A stretch of 64,000 nucleotides of DNA from JAYREN01 sp963663375 (GTDB taxonomy: Bacteria > Acidobacteriota > Holophagae > Holophagales > Holophagaceae), in assembly GCA_963663375.1 (NCBI GenBank), contig OY760195.1, forward strand, positions 868,001-932,000. The letters run 5' to 3'. Within the stretch, counting starts at the first letter, position 1. Each line of letters opens with the position of its first letter. Position numbers and translations under genes: made by a program. The notes under the pieces are model-generated. The model had not been told where the DNA came from, did no database searches, and saw only the letters and a list, made by a program, of their open reading frames with translations. Positions 19,305 to 28,900 of this stretch are shown piece by piece.

Positions 19305-20336
19305 TCAGCCGGCCCAGGCCCTGGCCATGGAAACCGTAAGGGACATCAAGGGGGTCTGTCCGCCGGAGAGGGCCACGCCCTTGATGTCGAGGTCGGCCTG
19401 GTTCACCAGGTGAAGCAGCCTCCCCACGGCCTCCGCCCCGAGGCGATCCAGCACCCGAGCGTAGCCATCCATCAGGAAGCCCTGCTTGGGACTGAGCCCC
19501 AGGGCCGTCAACAGCTCCCCGGGCGCCCTGATCCCCGCGGCCCGGGCTTCCGCTAGACGCGCCAGGCGGTCTACCTCTCGGCGGGCCTGTCCCAGCAACA
19601 TCAAGGGAGCCCCGCTGGGATCGTCTTCCAGGGCGATGCGCAGGGTCGCGAGGGCCTGCGATAATTGCCCCTTCTGCCAGGCCTGGGACCAGGCGAAGGC
19701 GTTCTGGTCGCCCAGGCGAAAGGTGGCCTGATCCACCAAGGCCCCATTGACCCGACGGTCCTCCGCCAGGAGATCGAGCACTTCCAGTGCCCGCTTCAGC
19801 ACACCGGGGTTGCCCCCCATGCGGGCCGCCAGGCGGGCCGCGACGCCGGAATCCAGGCGCAGGCCCAGGTTCTTCGCCTGGGCCTCGACGAAGGCGGGAG
19901 CCTCCCGGTCATCCAGGGCGCCCACCTTGAGCACGCGGCCCTCTTTGGCCCAGTCACTGAAAGGCTTGGTGGCCAGCACCCGACCCGGAGCCGCGCTCAG
20001 GGCCACGCGGGAGACCAGCAGCAGGCGCGTGCCTTCCATGGGCGAAGTGAGCAGGGCCTTGATGGAAGGCGGAAGCTCCTTGGGCTTCTCCAGGAGGTTC
20101 TCCGCCTGGGGCACGATGACCACGCGATCCGTGCCCAGGGGCGCGGACTCTGAAAGCGCGTTCTGAACCTCCGGCCAGGGGCAGCCCTCGGAACAGACCA
20201 GGAGCGAAAAGTCCACCCACTCGGGGTCCACATGGACCGCTCGCCAGGCCTCCACCGCCTCCCGGCGGCCATCGCCATCCTCGCCGTGGATCAGGGCATA
20301 CCTGGCCTTGAGCCAGTCGGAGGGGGCGGCCATCAC
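19305..20336 (-). CDS. holA: DNA polymerase III delta subunit HolA
   Basis: A 343-residue clamp-loader subunit that opens the beta sliding clamp during replication. The N-terminal domain begins ARYALIHGEDGDGRREAVEAW, the degenerate P-loop region of delta, and continues with RVVIVPQAENLL and LLLVSRVAL. The middle carries the family-typical run AFVEAQAKNLGLRLDSGVAA and AARMGGNPGVLKRALEVLDLL, and the C-terminal helical collar contains ALATLRIALEDDPSGAPLMLLG. The start overlaps lptE by 4 bp. The lptE-holA pair is a frequent arrangement in Gram-negative genomes, which supports both calls. Confidence 0.88.
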   Translation of the reverse strand: MMAAPSDWLKARYALIHGEDGDGRREAVEAWRAVHVDPEWVDFSLLVCSEGCPWPEVQNALSESAPLGTDRVVIVPQAENLLEKPKELPPSIKALLTSPMEGTRLLLVSRVALSAAPGRVLATKPFSDWAKEGRVLKVGALDDREAPAFVEAQAKNLGLRLDSGVAARLAARMGGNPGVLKRALEVLDLLAEDRRVNGALVDQATFRLGDQNAFAWSQAWQKGQLSQALATLRIALEDDPSGAPLMLLGQARREVDRLARLAEARAAGIRAPGELLTALGLSPKQGFLMDGYARVLDRLGAEAVGRLLHLVNQADLDIKGVALSGGQTPLMSLTVSMARAWAG

Positions 20337-20884
20337 TCGCTTCCTTCCAGAAGCTGAGTGAGGAAGCTCTCGGCGAAATCGTCCGCCAGGCTTTCCACCA
20401 CCTGCAGTTCGCGGTTATCGAAACTGGCGAAGTTCTGATCCACCCGGTACTGATTGCTGAAGGTGAGCTTGGGGCGGGAGATGGCCACGGCGCCCGTCTG
20501 GCCATCCAGCAGCCGCACCGAGGCCACGATTACGATCTCCAGGCGGCTGGCGGTGCCCGCACTGCCCCGGGTCTGGCCATTGCCCAGGGATAGCCCCAGC
20601 GGCCGGAGTTCGTACCGCTCCAGGGTGGCCTGCAGCACCCAGCGCGAACTCCCGCTCTGGGGCAGGAGCTTCCAGGGCGAGGCCGCCACGATGCGGTTTT
20701 CCAGGGCCTTCCGGAAGGGCTCCTCGAGCCCCAGGCGGGGCGTGTGATTCCGGAAGCTGGCGATGCGGATGGTCTCGTCCTTGGCCATCCAGGCCGCGGC
20801 CCGGGGACGGCGATCCAACCGCTGATAGCCGCAGGCAACGAGCCCCAGCAGAAAGAAAGGAAGGAGAAGCAGGCGTCTTTGCAT
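20333..20884 (-). CDS. lptE: LPS-assembly lipoprotein LptE
   Basis: A 183-residue outer-membrane lipoprotein thought to plug LptD during lipopolysaccharide insertion. The signal peptide MQRRLLLLPFFLLGLVAC ends in a lipobox (LVAC), with Cys at residue 18. GYQRL after it is the family opening. The mature part shows ASFRNHTPRLGLEEPFRKAL and a later TGAVAISRPKLTFSNQY, matching the LptE pattern of modest conservation. It sits between hpt (1 bp overlap) and holA (4 bp overlap), so the three are co-transcribed. This call supports a diderm cell with LPS. Confidence 0.85.
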   Translation of the reverse strand: MQRRLLLLPFFLLGLVACGYQRLDRRPRAAAWMAKDETIRIASFRNHTPRLGLEEPFRKALENRIVAASPWKLLPQSGSSRWVLQATLERYELRPLGLSLGNGQTRGSAGTASRLEIVIVASVRLLDGQTGAVAISRPKLTFSNQYRVDQNFASFDNRELQVVESLADDFAESFLTQLLEGSE

Positions 20885-21417
20885 CAGGCGGGGTTGTAGA
20901 TCCCGACATAGGGCAGGTTGCGGTACTTGCCGTCCAGATCCAGCCCATAGCCCACCACGAAATGGTCCTCGATGGTGAAGCCCACGTATTCCACGGGCAC
21001 TTCCACCTTGCGGCGGCTGGGCTTGTCCAGCAGGGAACAGGTCTTGAGGCTGGCGGGCTCGCGATCCAGGAGGAGCTTGCGGACCTTGCTGAGGGTGAGC
21101 CCCGTGTCAACGATGTCCTCCACGATGAGGGCATGACGGCCCCGGATGGAGCGATCCAGGTCGCGGAGAATCTTCACCTCGCCCGTGCTCTGGGTGCCCC
21201 CACCGTAGCTGGCCACCTGCATGAAGGTCACCTCGAAATCCAGGTCGGTGTGCCGGGTAAGATCAGCGAAGAACTGGTAGACGCCGTTGAGCAGCCCGAT
21301 CACCACCAGATCCTTTCCGGCGTAGTCCGCGGCCAACTGAGCCCCCAGTTCCGCCGTGCGTTCCTGGATCTGCGCGTAGGTCAGCAGGGGGTAGATGCGG
21401 CTGCGAGACATGTCCAT
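20884..21417 (-). CDS. hpt: Hypoxanthine phosphoribosyltransferase
   Basis: A 177-residue purine-salvage enzyme that converts hypoxanthine (and often guanine) with PRPP to IMP or GMP. The PRPP-binding loop is LIVEDIVDTGLTLSKV (about residues 97-112). The flexible catalytic loop corresponds to QVASYGGGTQSTGEVKI, and the base-contact region to KVEVPVEYVGFTIEDHFVVG in parts. Length and order of motifs are standard. It is the first gene of an hpt-lptE-holA unit and is transcribed away from the ECF sigma gene across a 132 bp gap. Confidence 0.95.
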   Translation of the reverse strand: MDMSRSRIYPLLTYAQIQERTAELGAQLAADYAGKDLVVIGLLNGVYQFFADLTRHTDLDFEVTFMQVASYGGGTQSTGEVKILRDLDRSIRGRHALIVEDIVDTGLTLSKVRKLLLDREPASLKTCSLLDKPSRRKVEVPVEYVGFTIEDHFVVGYGLDLDGKYRNLPYVGIYNPA

Positions 21418-21494
21418 GGCGATTCTCCGAATTCCTATTCAACCCGATGCATCCGGGCCGGGTCTACCCGCAAGCGACCGGATGTTCCTTCCGC

Positions 21495-21523
21495 TTGCCA
21501 AAAGTCTTCGAGCCCTCTGATGA
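21495..21523 (+). promoter_or_regulatory. Possible promoter of the ECF sigma operon
   Basis: TTGCCA (21495-21500) and TGATGA (21518-21523) are 17 bp apart, about 25 bp before the chosen ATG at 21550. The -10 element is weak, so this is tentative. Confidence 0.3.
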
Positions 21524-21549
21524 TAGCCCTGACCCTTCAAGAAACCGTG

Positions 21550-22134
21550 ATGCTCCCTGTTTCCGACTCTCCCTACCATGCGCCGGAAGTCCTAGAATGG
21601 GTGGAGGCTGCCCAAGGTGGCGATCAGTTCGCCTTCGGAAAACTGGTGGAGCGGTTCCAGCGGGATGTCTACGGCAAGGCCTTCTCCATCCTGAAGAATC
21701 ACCTGGATGCCGATGACGTGGTGCAGGAGACCTTTCTCCGGGCCTATCGGGCCCTGCCGGGGTTCCGGTTCGAATCCAGCTTCCGCACCTGGCTCATCAC
21801 CATCGCCACCCGCCAGGCCCTCAATTTCCTGGATCGCCAGCGCTCCAATCACGAATCCCTGGACCCCCAGGACGAGGGCCCCGAGCATGCTGCCCTCCGC
21901 GTTGAGGACAACCAGATGACCGCCCTGCTGGATGAGGAATCCCGCCGCCTTTTGCGGGAAGCCATGCCCAGGCTTCCCAAGCGCCAGAAGCAGGCCCTGC
22001 TTCTGAAGATTGAGAACGACTGGAAATATGATCAGATCGCCCAGGAGATGGGCACCAGCGTGGGCAGCGTGAAGGCCCATATCTTCCATGCCATCAAGAA
22101 TCTCACCCGCTATGTGCAAGGAGCCCGGCCATGA
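21550..22134 (+). CDS. ECF-type RNA polymerase sigma factor
   Basis: A 194-residue sigma factor of the sigma70 ECF class. Region 2 is clear: KLVERFQRDVYGKAFSILKN, DADDVVQETFLRAYRAL (residues 55-70) and FRTWLITIATRQALNFL. Region 4 follows: LPKRQKQALLLKIENDWKYD, then QIAQEMGTSVGSVKAHIFHAIKNL, the -35-binding helix-turn-helix. The frame extends far upstream, but the segment before 21520 is antisense to hpt. ATG 21520 is an alternative start. Its stop overlaps the anti-sigma gene by 4 bp (ATGA), so the pair is likely translated together. Confidence 0.92.
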   Translation: MLPVSDSPYHAPEVLEWVEAAQGGDQFAFGKLVERFQRDVYGKAFSILKNHLDADDVVQETFLRAYRALPGFRFESSFRTWLITIATRQALNFLDRQRSNHESLDPQDEGPEHAALRVEDNQMTALLDEESRRLLREAMPRLPKRQKQALLLKIENDWKYDQIAQEMGTSVGSVKAHIFHAIKNLTRYVQGARP

Positions 22135-22640
22135 GCGAAGCGCTCCTCCCGATCCCCAATGCCTGCGAGGCCACCCTGGCCGCCATCGAACAGGATCCCC
22201 TGACGCTGCCAAGCGAAGCCTTGACCCACCTACGCCAGTGCCCGGCCTGCGCCGAGGCCAGAGTCCAGTGGCTGGCCCTGGAGGAAGTCCCCCATGCCCT
22301 CGCTCCGGCGGGCTACTTCGATCACCTTCCCACCCGCATCCAGCGCAAATTACCCGTGAGGGCCGGACTGATGGGGCGCCCCCGCAGGCTGCTCTGGGCC
22401 GCGGCGGCGGCGCTCCTGATGGCCGGCATGGGAGTGGGTGGCTTCTGGCTGGGGAAGGCCAATAGAGCCCCCCTGGTGGAGGCCACCCTGCCCCGGAACC
22501 CCAGCGAGGTGCAGGAACTGATCGTCGATGCCCCCTTCCAGGAAGACGACGATGCCCTGTCCCAGCTCTCCGCTCTCCCCCAGGAGGAGGCCGAAGCGGT
22601 CTTGAAGCAGCTGGAAGCCTCCCCGATGGGGCATCCTTGA
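22131..22640 (+). CDS. Membrane anti-sigma factor, zinc-finger type
   Basis: A 169-residue protein. The N-terminal segment LTHLRQCPACAEARVQW carries the H-x3-C-x2-C motif of zinc-binding anti-sigma domains. A single transmembrane helix follows at about residues 84-105 (LLWAAAAALLMAGMGVGGFWLG), and the C-terminal 60 residues, rich in Glu and Asp, would lie in the periplasm. The 4 bp overlap with the sigma gene and the domain order identify it as the sigma factor's partner. The signal it senses is not known. The Spy-like gene 17 bp downstream suggests envelope or metal stress. Confidence 0.82.
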   Translation: MSEALLPIPNACEATLAAIEQDPLTLPSEALTHLRQCPACAEARVQWLALEEVPHALAPAGYFDHLPTRIQRKLPVRAGLMGRPRRLLWAAAAALLMAGMGVGGFWLGKANRAPLVEATLPRNPSEVQELIVDAPFQEDDDALSQLSALPQEEAEAVLKQLEASPMGHP

Positions 22641-22657
22641 TCTGAATGGAGTTCCCC

Positions 22658-23179
22658 ATGTTGCGCAAAGCCTTGATCCTGCTCCTCCCGGCTGCCCTGC
22701 TCACGGCCCAGGGCAGATTTCGCGCGGAGCGACCCCGCCCCCTGGATCGCCCCCGCGCCGAGGCCCGCAGGGAATTCCGGCGGGACCGCCTGATGGCCAG
22801 GATCCACCAGTTGCGCATGGCCCGGATCCAGCTATCCCTGGGCGTTCCCGAGGACAAGGCGAGAACCCTTTCAGATCGGTGGGCGGATTTCGACCTGGAT
22901 TCCATGGGCCGCAGGCAGGAGATGAAGCGGCTGCGCGAGCGGGTCAACGACATCCTGGTGGGCCCCGGCTCCGAGGAACAGAAGAACACTCAGATCCACC
23001 CCATGGTCGAGCAGTTGACCGCGCTTCAACGCCAGCAGCAGGAGGCCAAGCGAGCCTTTGAAGAGGACATCCGCGCCAGCCTGACCCCCGCCCAGCAGGG
23101 CCGCTTCATGCTGCTGCAGGAGGAATTCGAAAAATCCCTCCAGGCAGCCATCGCCGAACAGCGCCGAGAAAAACGCTAG
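22658..23179 (+). CDS. Spy/CpxP-like periplasmic protein
   Basis: A 173-residue protein beginning with a signal peptide (MLRKALILLLPAALLTAQG). The mature part is helical and highly charged, with many Arg and Gln residues. It contains SLTPAQQGRFMLLQEEFEK, the LTxxQ motif region typical of the Spy/CpxP family, whose members chaperone unfolded periplasmic proteins or sense metals. Start 22658 was preferred over ATG 22646 because GGAG precedes it at the right distance and it begins the signal peptide. It is third in the sigma/anti-sigma unit. Its stop codon overlaps that of RNase J, which runs the other way. Confidence 0.75.
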   Translation: MLRKALILLLPAALLTAQGRFRAERPRPLDRPRAEARREFRRDRLMARIHQLRMARIQLSLGVPEDKARTLSDRWADFDLDSMGRRQEMKRLRERVNDILVGPGSEEQKNTQIHPMVEQLTALQRQQQEAKRAFEEDIRASLTPAQQGRFMLLQEEFEKSLQAAIAEQRREKR

Positions 23180-24906
23180 CCCGCTGTGGCCTCCAGGATC
23201 ATGGGCACCACCATGGGGCGGGTTTCCGTGGTCTTGCGGATGATCCGGCGAAGGGTCTGACGCACCAGTTCGATGAGCAGGTCGCGATTCTGCCGGATCT
23301 CCAGGGGTGCCTCGTCGAAGGCCTTGCGCACGGTTCCCCGCAGCAAATCCCCGTACGATTCGTCATCGGAAAGCACCACGAAACCACGGGTGAGGATGGC
23401 CGGTTCGCCCGCCAATTCGCCGGTACTGGAATCCACCAGCAAGGTAGCGATGACGATGCCGTCCTCCTGCATGATCAGGCGGTCGTGCACTACCCGCGCA
23501 TCCACCCGGTGGGAAACGCCTTGGTCCACGAAGCACTTGCCGACGGGAACACTCCCCACGCTCTTCGGTTCGGCGCCGTCCAGCCATTGGAGGCACTCGC
23601 CCCCTTCGATGAGGAAGACGCGGTTCTTGGGCCACCCGAGGCCCTCCGCGATCCGGCCATGGGCCTGCAGATTCCGGAAGCTGCCGTGCACCGGCACCAT
23701 GACGCGAGGATTAACGGCGCGGATCATCTGCACCGCATCCTCCCGATAGGCGTGACCCGAGGCGTGGATCGGCCCCAAGCCATCGTTGACGGTCTCTGCC
23801 CCCTGCCGCGCCGCCACATCCAACATGCGGGAGATACCCACTTCGTTGCCCGGAATGGACCGGGAGCTGAGCACCAGGCGGTCGCCGGGGGCAATCTTGA
23901 GGCCCTTGACCTCCTTGCGGAGCACCCGCGCCAGGGCACTCATCTCCTCGCCTTGGCTCCCCGTGCAAAGCACGAGCACCTGACTGGGTTTGAAGAGGGG
24001 GGCCTCATTGGGTTGGATGAAGAGATCGTCCGGCAGCATCAGGCGCTTCAGTTCCCGGGCCACGCCGACATTGCGCTCCAGGCTGCGGCCCAGCACCACG
24101 ACCTTGCGGCCTTCTTCGTAGGCTAGATTGAGCAGCGTCTGAATGCGGTGGATGTTGGAACTGAACAGCGCGATGAAGAGCTTCCCCTTTGTCTGTTGGA
24201 AGGCTTGGCGCAGGCCCACGCGGCAGGTTTCCTCGGAGGGCGCATGGCCGGGTTTCATCACATTGGTGGAATCCGCCAACAGCATGGAAACACCCTTCTT
24301 CCCCAGCTCCTTCAGGCGCTTCATCCCGGTCTTCCGCCCATCCGTGGGGGTGAGGTCCAACTTGTAGTCTCCGGAATGGACGATGACGCCCTGGGGCGTG
24401 TGGAGAGCCAGCGCGCAGGCATCGGGAATGCTGTGGGTCACGGGGATCCATTCAGCTTCGATTTCCCCCGACCCGATGCGGACCCGGCCGAAATCCTCCA
24501 CCCGCCGCAGGAGCTTCCGGTCCAGCTCGAATTCCCGCATCTTGCTTTCCAGCAGTCCCAACGTGAAGGCCGTGCCGTAGACCGGCACCGGCCAGCGTTC
24601 CAGGAAGTAGGGTAGTGCCCCCAGGTGATCCTCGTGACCGTGGGTGAGCAGCACCGCATCGATCCGATCGGCAAAGGGCTCGAGATAAGCGAAATCGGGA
24701 ACGATGCTATCAATGCCGGGTTCGTCGTCCGAGGGAAAGAGCTGGCCGCAGTCCACCAGGAAGAGGCTCTTGGCAGTATGAACCACCAGGGCGTTCATCC
24801 CGAACTCACCGAGCCCCCCGATGGGGATCAGCCGCAGCTCTCCGTCTGCAGGCGCATCCTGCCAGGATTCAAAAACCGTAAGAGGGTTTTGCATGTTTTC
24901 TTTCAT
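23176..24906 (-). CDS. rnj: Ribonuclease J
   Basis: A 576-residue metallo-beta-lactamase/beta-CASP nuclease acting in mRNA decay and rRNA maturation, with 5'-3' exonuclease and endonuclease activity. Metal ligands are plain in LLTHGHEDHLGAL (residues about 86-98), followed by THSIPDACALAL and HSGDYKLD. The beta-CASP block appears as LLADSTNVMKPGHAPSEE, and the C-terminal domain contains PVHGSFRNLQAHGRIAEGLG. The start is an ATG with modest spacing to GAGAT; MQNPL five codons later is an alternative. A 100 bp AT-rich gap upstream holds a probable promoter. Organisms with RNase J often lack classical RNase E dominance, but that cannot be tested here. Confidence 0.95.
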   Translation of the reverse strand: MKENMQNPLTVFESWQDAPADGELRLIPIGGLGEFGMNALVVHTAKSLFLVDCGQLFPSDDEPGIDSIVPDFAYLEPFADRIDAVLLTHGHEDHLGALPYFLERWPVPVYGTAFTLGLLESKMREFELDRKLLRRVEDFGRVRIGSGEIEAEWIPVTHSIPDACALALHTPQGVIVHSGDYKLDLTPTDGRKTGMKRLKELGKKGVSMLLADSTNVMKPGHAPSEETCRVGLRQAFQQTKGKLFIALFSSNIHRIQTLLNLAYEEGRKVVVLGRSLERNVGVARELKRLMLPDDLFIQPNEAPLFKPSQVLVLCTGSQGEEMSALARVLRKEVKGLKIAPGDRLVLSSRSIPGNEVGISRMLDVAARQGAETVNDGLGPIHASGHAYREDAVQMIRAVNPRVMVPVHGSFRNLQAHGRIAEGLGWPKNRVFLIEGGECLQWLDGAEPKSVGSVPVGKCFVDQGVSHRVDARVVHDRLIMQEDGIVIATLLVDSSTGELAGEPAILTRGFVVLSDDESYGDLLRGTVRKAFDEAPLEIRQNRDLLIELVRQTLRRIIRKTTETRPMVVPMILEATAG

Positions 24907-24944
24907 GAGATACCTGTTTTTGGGTTTTTATCGCCGTTAATCAC

Positions 24945-24984
24945 TGTTTGTCGTCGGTTTTTATTTTCCCAGCCAGTAATAAAT
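24945..24984 (-). promoter_or_regulatory. Possible promoter of rnj
   Basis: In the AT-rich gap between rsmA and rnj, the minus strand has TTGTCA followed 17 bp later by AAATAA. The position, about 50 bp before the gene, is right. The -10 element is imperfect. Confidence 0.4.
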
Positions 24985-25006
24985 GACAACAAAGGAGCAT
25001 CATCAA

Positions 25007-25810
25007 TTATCCACGGTTCCCGACTCGTTTCAGCAGTTCGGTCCAGGTTGCCACCGGGATCGCATCCGCCCGCACAAGGCCGGGGAGTTTCAGTGCCGCC
25101 AGGATTTCCGCAGTCATCTCGGCCTCCACGAAACCCTGCCAGTTATTGACCAGCGTTTTCCGCCGGTGGGCGAAGCTGCGATGGAGGAGCCCCAACAGGG
25201 CCTTCCGGGTGGGGTAATCCGGTGCCTCGGGCAGGGGGTCGAAGCGGAGCACCACCGAATCCACCTTGGGCGCCGGACGGAAGGAGCCAGGCCCCAGCTT
25301 CACCAGGCGGGTCACCTTGCAGCAGAGCTGGGAAAGCACTGAGAGCGGCCCGTATTCCTTGGTCCCGGGCTTGCCCAGGATCTTCTGGCCCACCTCTAAC
25401 TGGAACATGAACACCAGCCGTTCCCAGGGGATGGGTTCCAGCAGGAAGCGCGTGAGGATGGGCGTCGCGGCGTTGTAAGGCAGGTTGCCCACTACGGACC
25501 AGGGCCCGCCCTCAGGAAGGGGCGCCAGAACCGCATCCCCCAGGAGGGCCCGGAAGTGGGCGAGCCCCACAAACCGCTGCTCCAGCAGTGCGATGGCCTC
25601 GGGATCGAGATCCATGGCCCAGAGATCACGACCGTCCCCCAGCAGCTTCTCCGTGAGCACCCCTGGCCCCGGCCCGATCTCCAACAGGCCCGGCGCTGGG
25701 GAAGCCAGGGCGTTGCCGGTGATCACCTGGACGGCCCCCTCGTTCACAAGGAAGTTCTGGCCAAAGGCCTTTTTGGGTCGAAGAGAAGCGGGGGATGCGG
25801 GATCGGGCAC
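25007..25810 (-). CDS. rsmA: 16S rRNA dimethyladenosine transferase RsmA (KsgA)
   Basis: A 267-residue SAM-dependent enzyme that dimethylates two adjacent adenosines near the 3' end of 16S rRNA, a late check in 30S assembly. The opening RPKKAFGQNFLVNEGAVQVI is the family signature. Motif I is LLEIGPGPGVLTEKLL, and the catalytic motif IV is VVGNLPYNAATPIL. The C-terminal region contains FRPAPKVDSVVLRF and AHRRKTLVNN. Length is standard. A strong hairpin separates it from the upstream pilY1 gene. Confidence 0.96.
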   Translation of the reverse strand: MPDPASPASLRPKKAFGQNFLVNEGAVQVITGNALASPAPGLLEIGPGPGVLTEKLLGDGRDLWAMDLDPEAIALLEQRFVGLAHFRALLGDAVLAPLPEGGPWSVVGNLPYNAATPILTRFLLEPIPWERLVFMFQLEVGQKILGKPGTKEYGPLSVLSQLCCKVTRLVKLGPGSFRPAPKVDSVVLRFDPLPEAPDYPTRKALLGLLHRSFAHRRKTLVNNWQGFVEAEMTAEILAALKLPGLVRADAIPVATWTELLKRVGNRG

Positions 25811-25863
25811 ACCTCAGCGTACACCACCCGCGGCCAAGAGGGGCGAAGGGGCCCTCACGGAAC

Positions 25864-25896
25864 GAGTCGCGGCCGGGTTAGCCCCGGCCGCGACTC
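25864..25896 (-). terminator. Terminator hairpin after pilY1
   Basis: A perfect 14 bp GC-rich stem (25864-25877 with 25883-25896, loop of 5) lies 18 bp beyond the pilY1 stop. No U tract follows on the minus strand, so it may act with Rho or as an mRNA-stabilising end. Confidence 0.65.
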
Positions 25897-25913
25897 TTAA
25901 TACCAAACGCAGA

Positions 25914-28900
25914 TCAACGAATGGAGCGCCAAACCTTGGGGCCAGCGAAAGCGTTGACCAGGTTGCCCTCGAAGGCCTTGACCTTGAGTTCCGGGTCCTT
26001 GGCATTGGTGCCCGAGCCCGTCGAGAGCATGCCGGCCTGCAAGGCGGCCAGAATGCTCTTAGGGGAGAAGCGACTGGCCAGCCCCGTCCAGGTGAACACT
26101 TCACCCGAGGCGCACCCCTGAATCATTTTGGTCGGATCCCAATTCGCTCCAACACCCGGGAAGGTCGGCGTCATCACGTTGCAGATCTGTACCGTGCTCG
26201 TGGAGCCCGTCCCGGGGTTGCAGGGATTGTTATCCGCGTACCCCAGGGGAGAGAAATAGCTGTACCAGAGTTTCCCCGAGAGCACGATGGGCGTGATCAG
26301 CCCCTTGGCCACGTATTTCTGGCCGTCTGTCCGGGCGGGGAAATTGATGTAGTAGCCGTATTTGGAGTTGAGGTAGAAATCCGAACTGCCGGGTTGGATG
26401 CTAGTGGCACTTGGATCTGACTGACTGCTCATGTCGGCGAGCTGGGTGGTCTGGATCCCTGCGGCATCCAGGCCTAGCTTGCCGCTATCCTGGCGATCGA
26501 ACACCACGAAAAGACTGTGCTGACTCGGTTTGGTGGTGGCGGGGGTGGTGCCTGTGTAGAGCTGATCCATGGGGTTGTTGCGGTCCCCGGTCACCAGGGA
26601 GATCCCCACGGTTTTAGGCGTCACGAATGGCGCGGTAGTCCTTGGGTAGAAGTTGGAGACCAGGAAGGGCGCCGGAATCGTACTGGTGAACCCGTTGGGA
26701 ATATCCTGGTGGAACACCGGGCGAGCCGTGCTGGCCCAGCTACCCAGGTTGCTGGAATCGACCCGGAACCCACTGTAATCGCTGCGAGGGTCGGAGTCCG
26801 TACTGCCGAGGGCCCAGAGTCCGCCGTAGTAATCCGTGAAATAGGCGCGCTGGGTCAGGCCCGAGTAGGGAATCACCTGCATGGGCATTACGCCTGCGCC
26901 CACAGGCCCCACACGGGTGGAGCCACTGAGATCCCAGTAGGCGGCCACGTGGCCCGTATTGACATCCAAGGCGATCACTGATCGACCCAGCCGTGTATTC
27001 GCGCCTGCGGTGGGATAGTTCTGCTCGATTTCGGGTAGGCTGAAACCGCCCCCCAGAAACACCACGTCCTTGATAATCTGCGTGGTACCCGTGCCCGTGA
27101 ACACGCGCCCGACGGTAGGCTGGCAAGTGGACCATCCCATCTTGCTGATGACAGTCTTGTCCTTGGTGGAGGTATCGAAAATGGCGTCGGGATAACTTTC
27201 CGCCTCGTCGGGAACCAGGGCCCAGCCTGTGGCGCCGGAACCACCCAATTTCGGAGAGAACGGATCGCGCACATCCAAGGCGTAGTAGCTGCGGCCACCT
27301 TTGCCCAGGCCGACGATGAGAGTGGCCCTCTCATTGGTGCCTGCATCCAACATGCCGTTGCCGCTGCGCTTGCCGGAGGCAGGCAAGTCAAGGAAATAGA
27401 GGTACGGCGTGCCATCCACACCAAAGTAGTGTGGATCCCCCTCTCGGGTGTAGTGGTCGCAGAACTGGATTATGTCCGTAGGGATGAAGGCCCATAGCTC
27501 CTCCACCACGCCGGCCTTGATGGTGACGGCGGAGGCCCCGGTGCCAAGGGTCTTATCCCAGGTCACCTCGCCGAAAGCGTGAAGCACGCCCTGGTTGGTG
27601 CCCACGTAGACAACGCGGAAATGCTTGTTGGCATGGGAGCTGTCACTCCAGGCCGTGGCTAAGTTGCCCGACTGAGGGGGATTGGAGTATTCCAGGAAGG
27701 AGGGCGCGCTGTTCAGCACGTCGCCCATGATGTTCTTCCGGGTCGGGTAGGGCGAGGCCGTGGTGGTGTCCGCCCCCATCATCCACTGGAGGTTCTTGAG
27801 CTTGGCGGCGGCGTCCGCTCCGGGGACGAGGGCAGCCAGGGGCTTCCCGGCGCCGAAATCCGTGGCCGTGATGGAGGTACTGACGGCCAGGAGGGGAGGG
27901 TTGGGAACGGCCACGGTGGCCCTGGGCCGGGTGTAAATGGTGCGGGCCTGCCATCCGCGATTAAACAGTGCAGCCTTGGCGGACCACCCGGGGTTGGTCA
28001 CCTTCATCAAATCCCCGGTGACCTCGGTTCCGTTGGCATCCAGGACCTTGGTCTGGGTCTTGGAACCCGTCTGGGGATCCGTCTCCCGGACATCCTTGGT
28101 GGGGAACATCATCAGATCGCCGGACCAGGCGGGTCCGCCCCCCTCGGGGACCGTAAACGCGGCCAGGTAGACCTGACGACTCAGGCCACCGCCGATCCAG
28201 GGGATGACCGGCAAGGAGGTGGAGGCGGCCTGCTCGTCTCCCCCCGCCGCCTTGAATGCCTGCTGCAACGCATTGACCAGCGAATCGGGGTCTGGGACAT
28301 CAAAGAAGTAGACAGAATTACCCGTCTTGGGGCTATTAGGATCGTTGGGGTCCACCTGTGTGAACGCCGTCAGTTTGTTGAGATTCCAGGAGGTCACCTT
28401 GGGATCGCCGAAGCAGGCTGCCTGGAAGAGGCGCCGCTTACCGCCGGAAGCGCTCGTAATATCCCCCCCCAGACTGATTCCCACGGTCATCACCTGCACG
28501 GGGTGGGGCGCCTTGAAGGTTGTTCCGTTCCGGGAGGTGATGGCGAAGGGGATATAGTCAGAGGGAGCCCCGAAAGCGGGATAGCTCGGTGGGGCAGACC
28601 AGAACGTAGTAAATTCCGGGTCGGAAGTGTTGACAGGCCCCACCCCATGGGCGGCAATGGCCGCGAAATTGCTGATGTTCCAGTTGGTGGCATCCCTATC
28701 AATGGTATTGCTCTTGCCGCCTGGGGCCCCCATGGCTGCATTGCCCGTGTTGGCTTTGCCTTCCAGCGTCGTGGCGTTGATGTATGGCGAGTTGAGCAGA
28801 GTGTCGTTGTTGCTACCTCCTTCGGTATTGGGAATGCCGTCCGTGAAGAGGATCACGCAGTGGTTGCCGCAGTCGTAAACGGCATTGCCGGGGCTATTGT

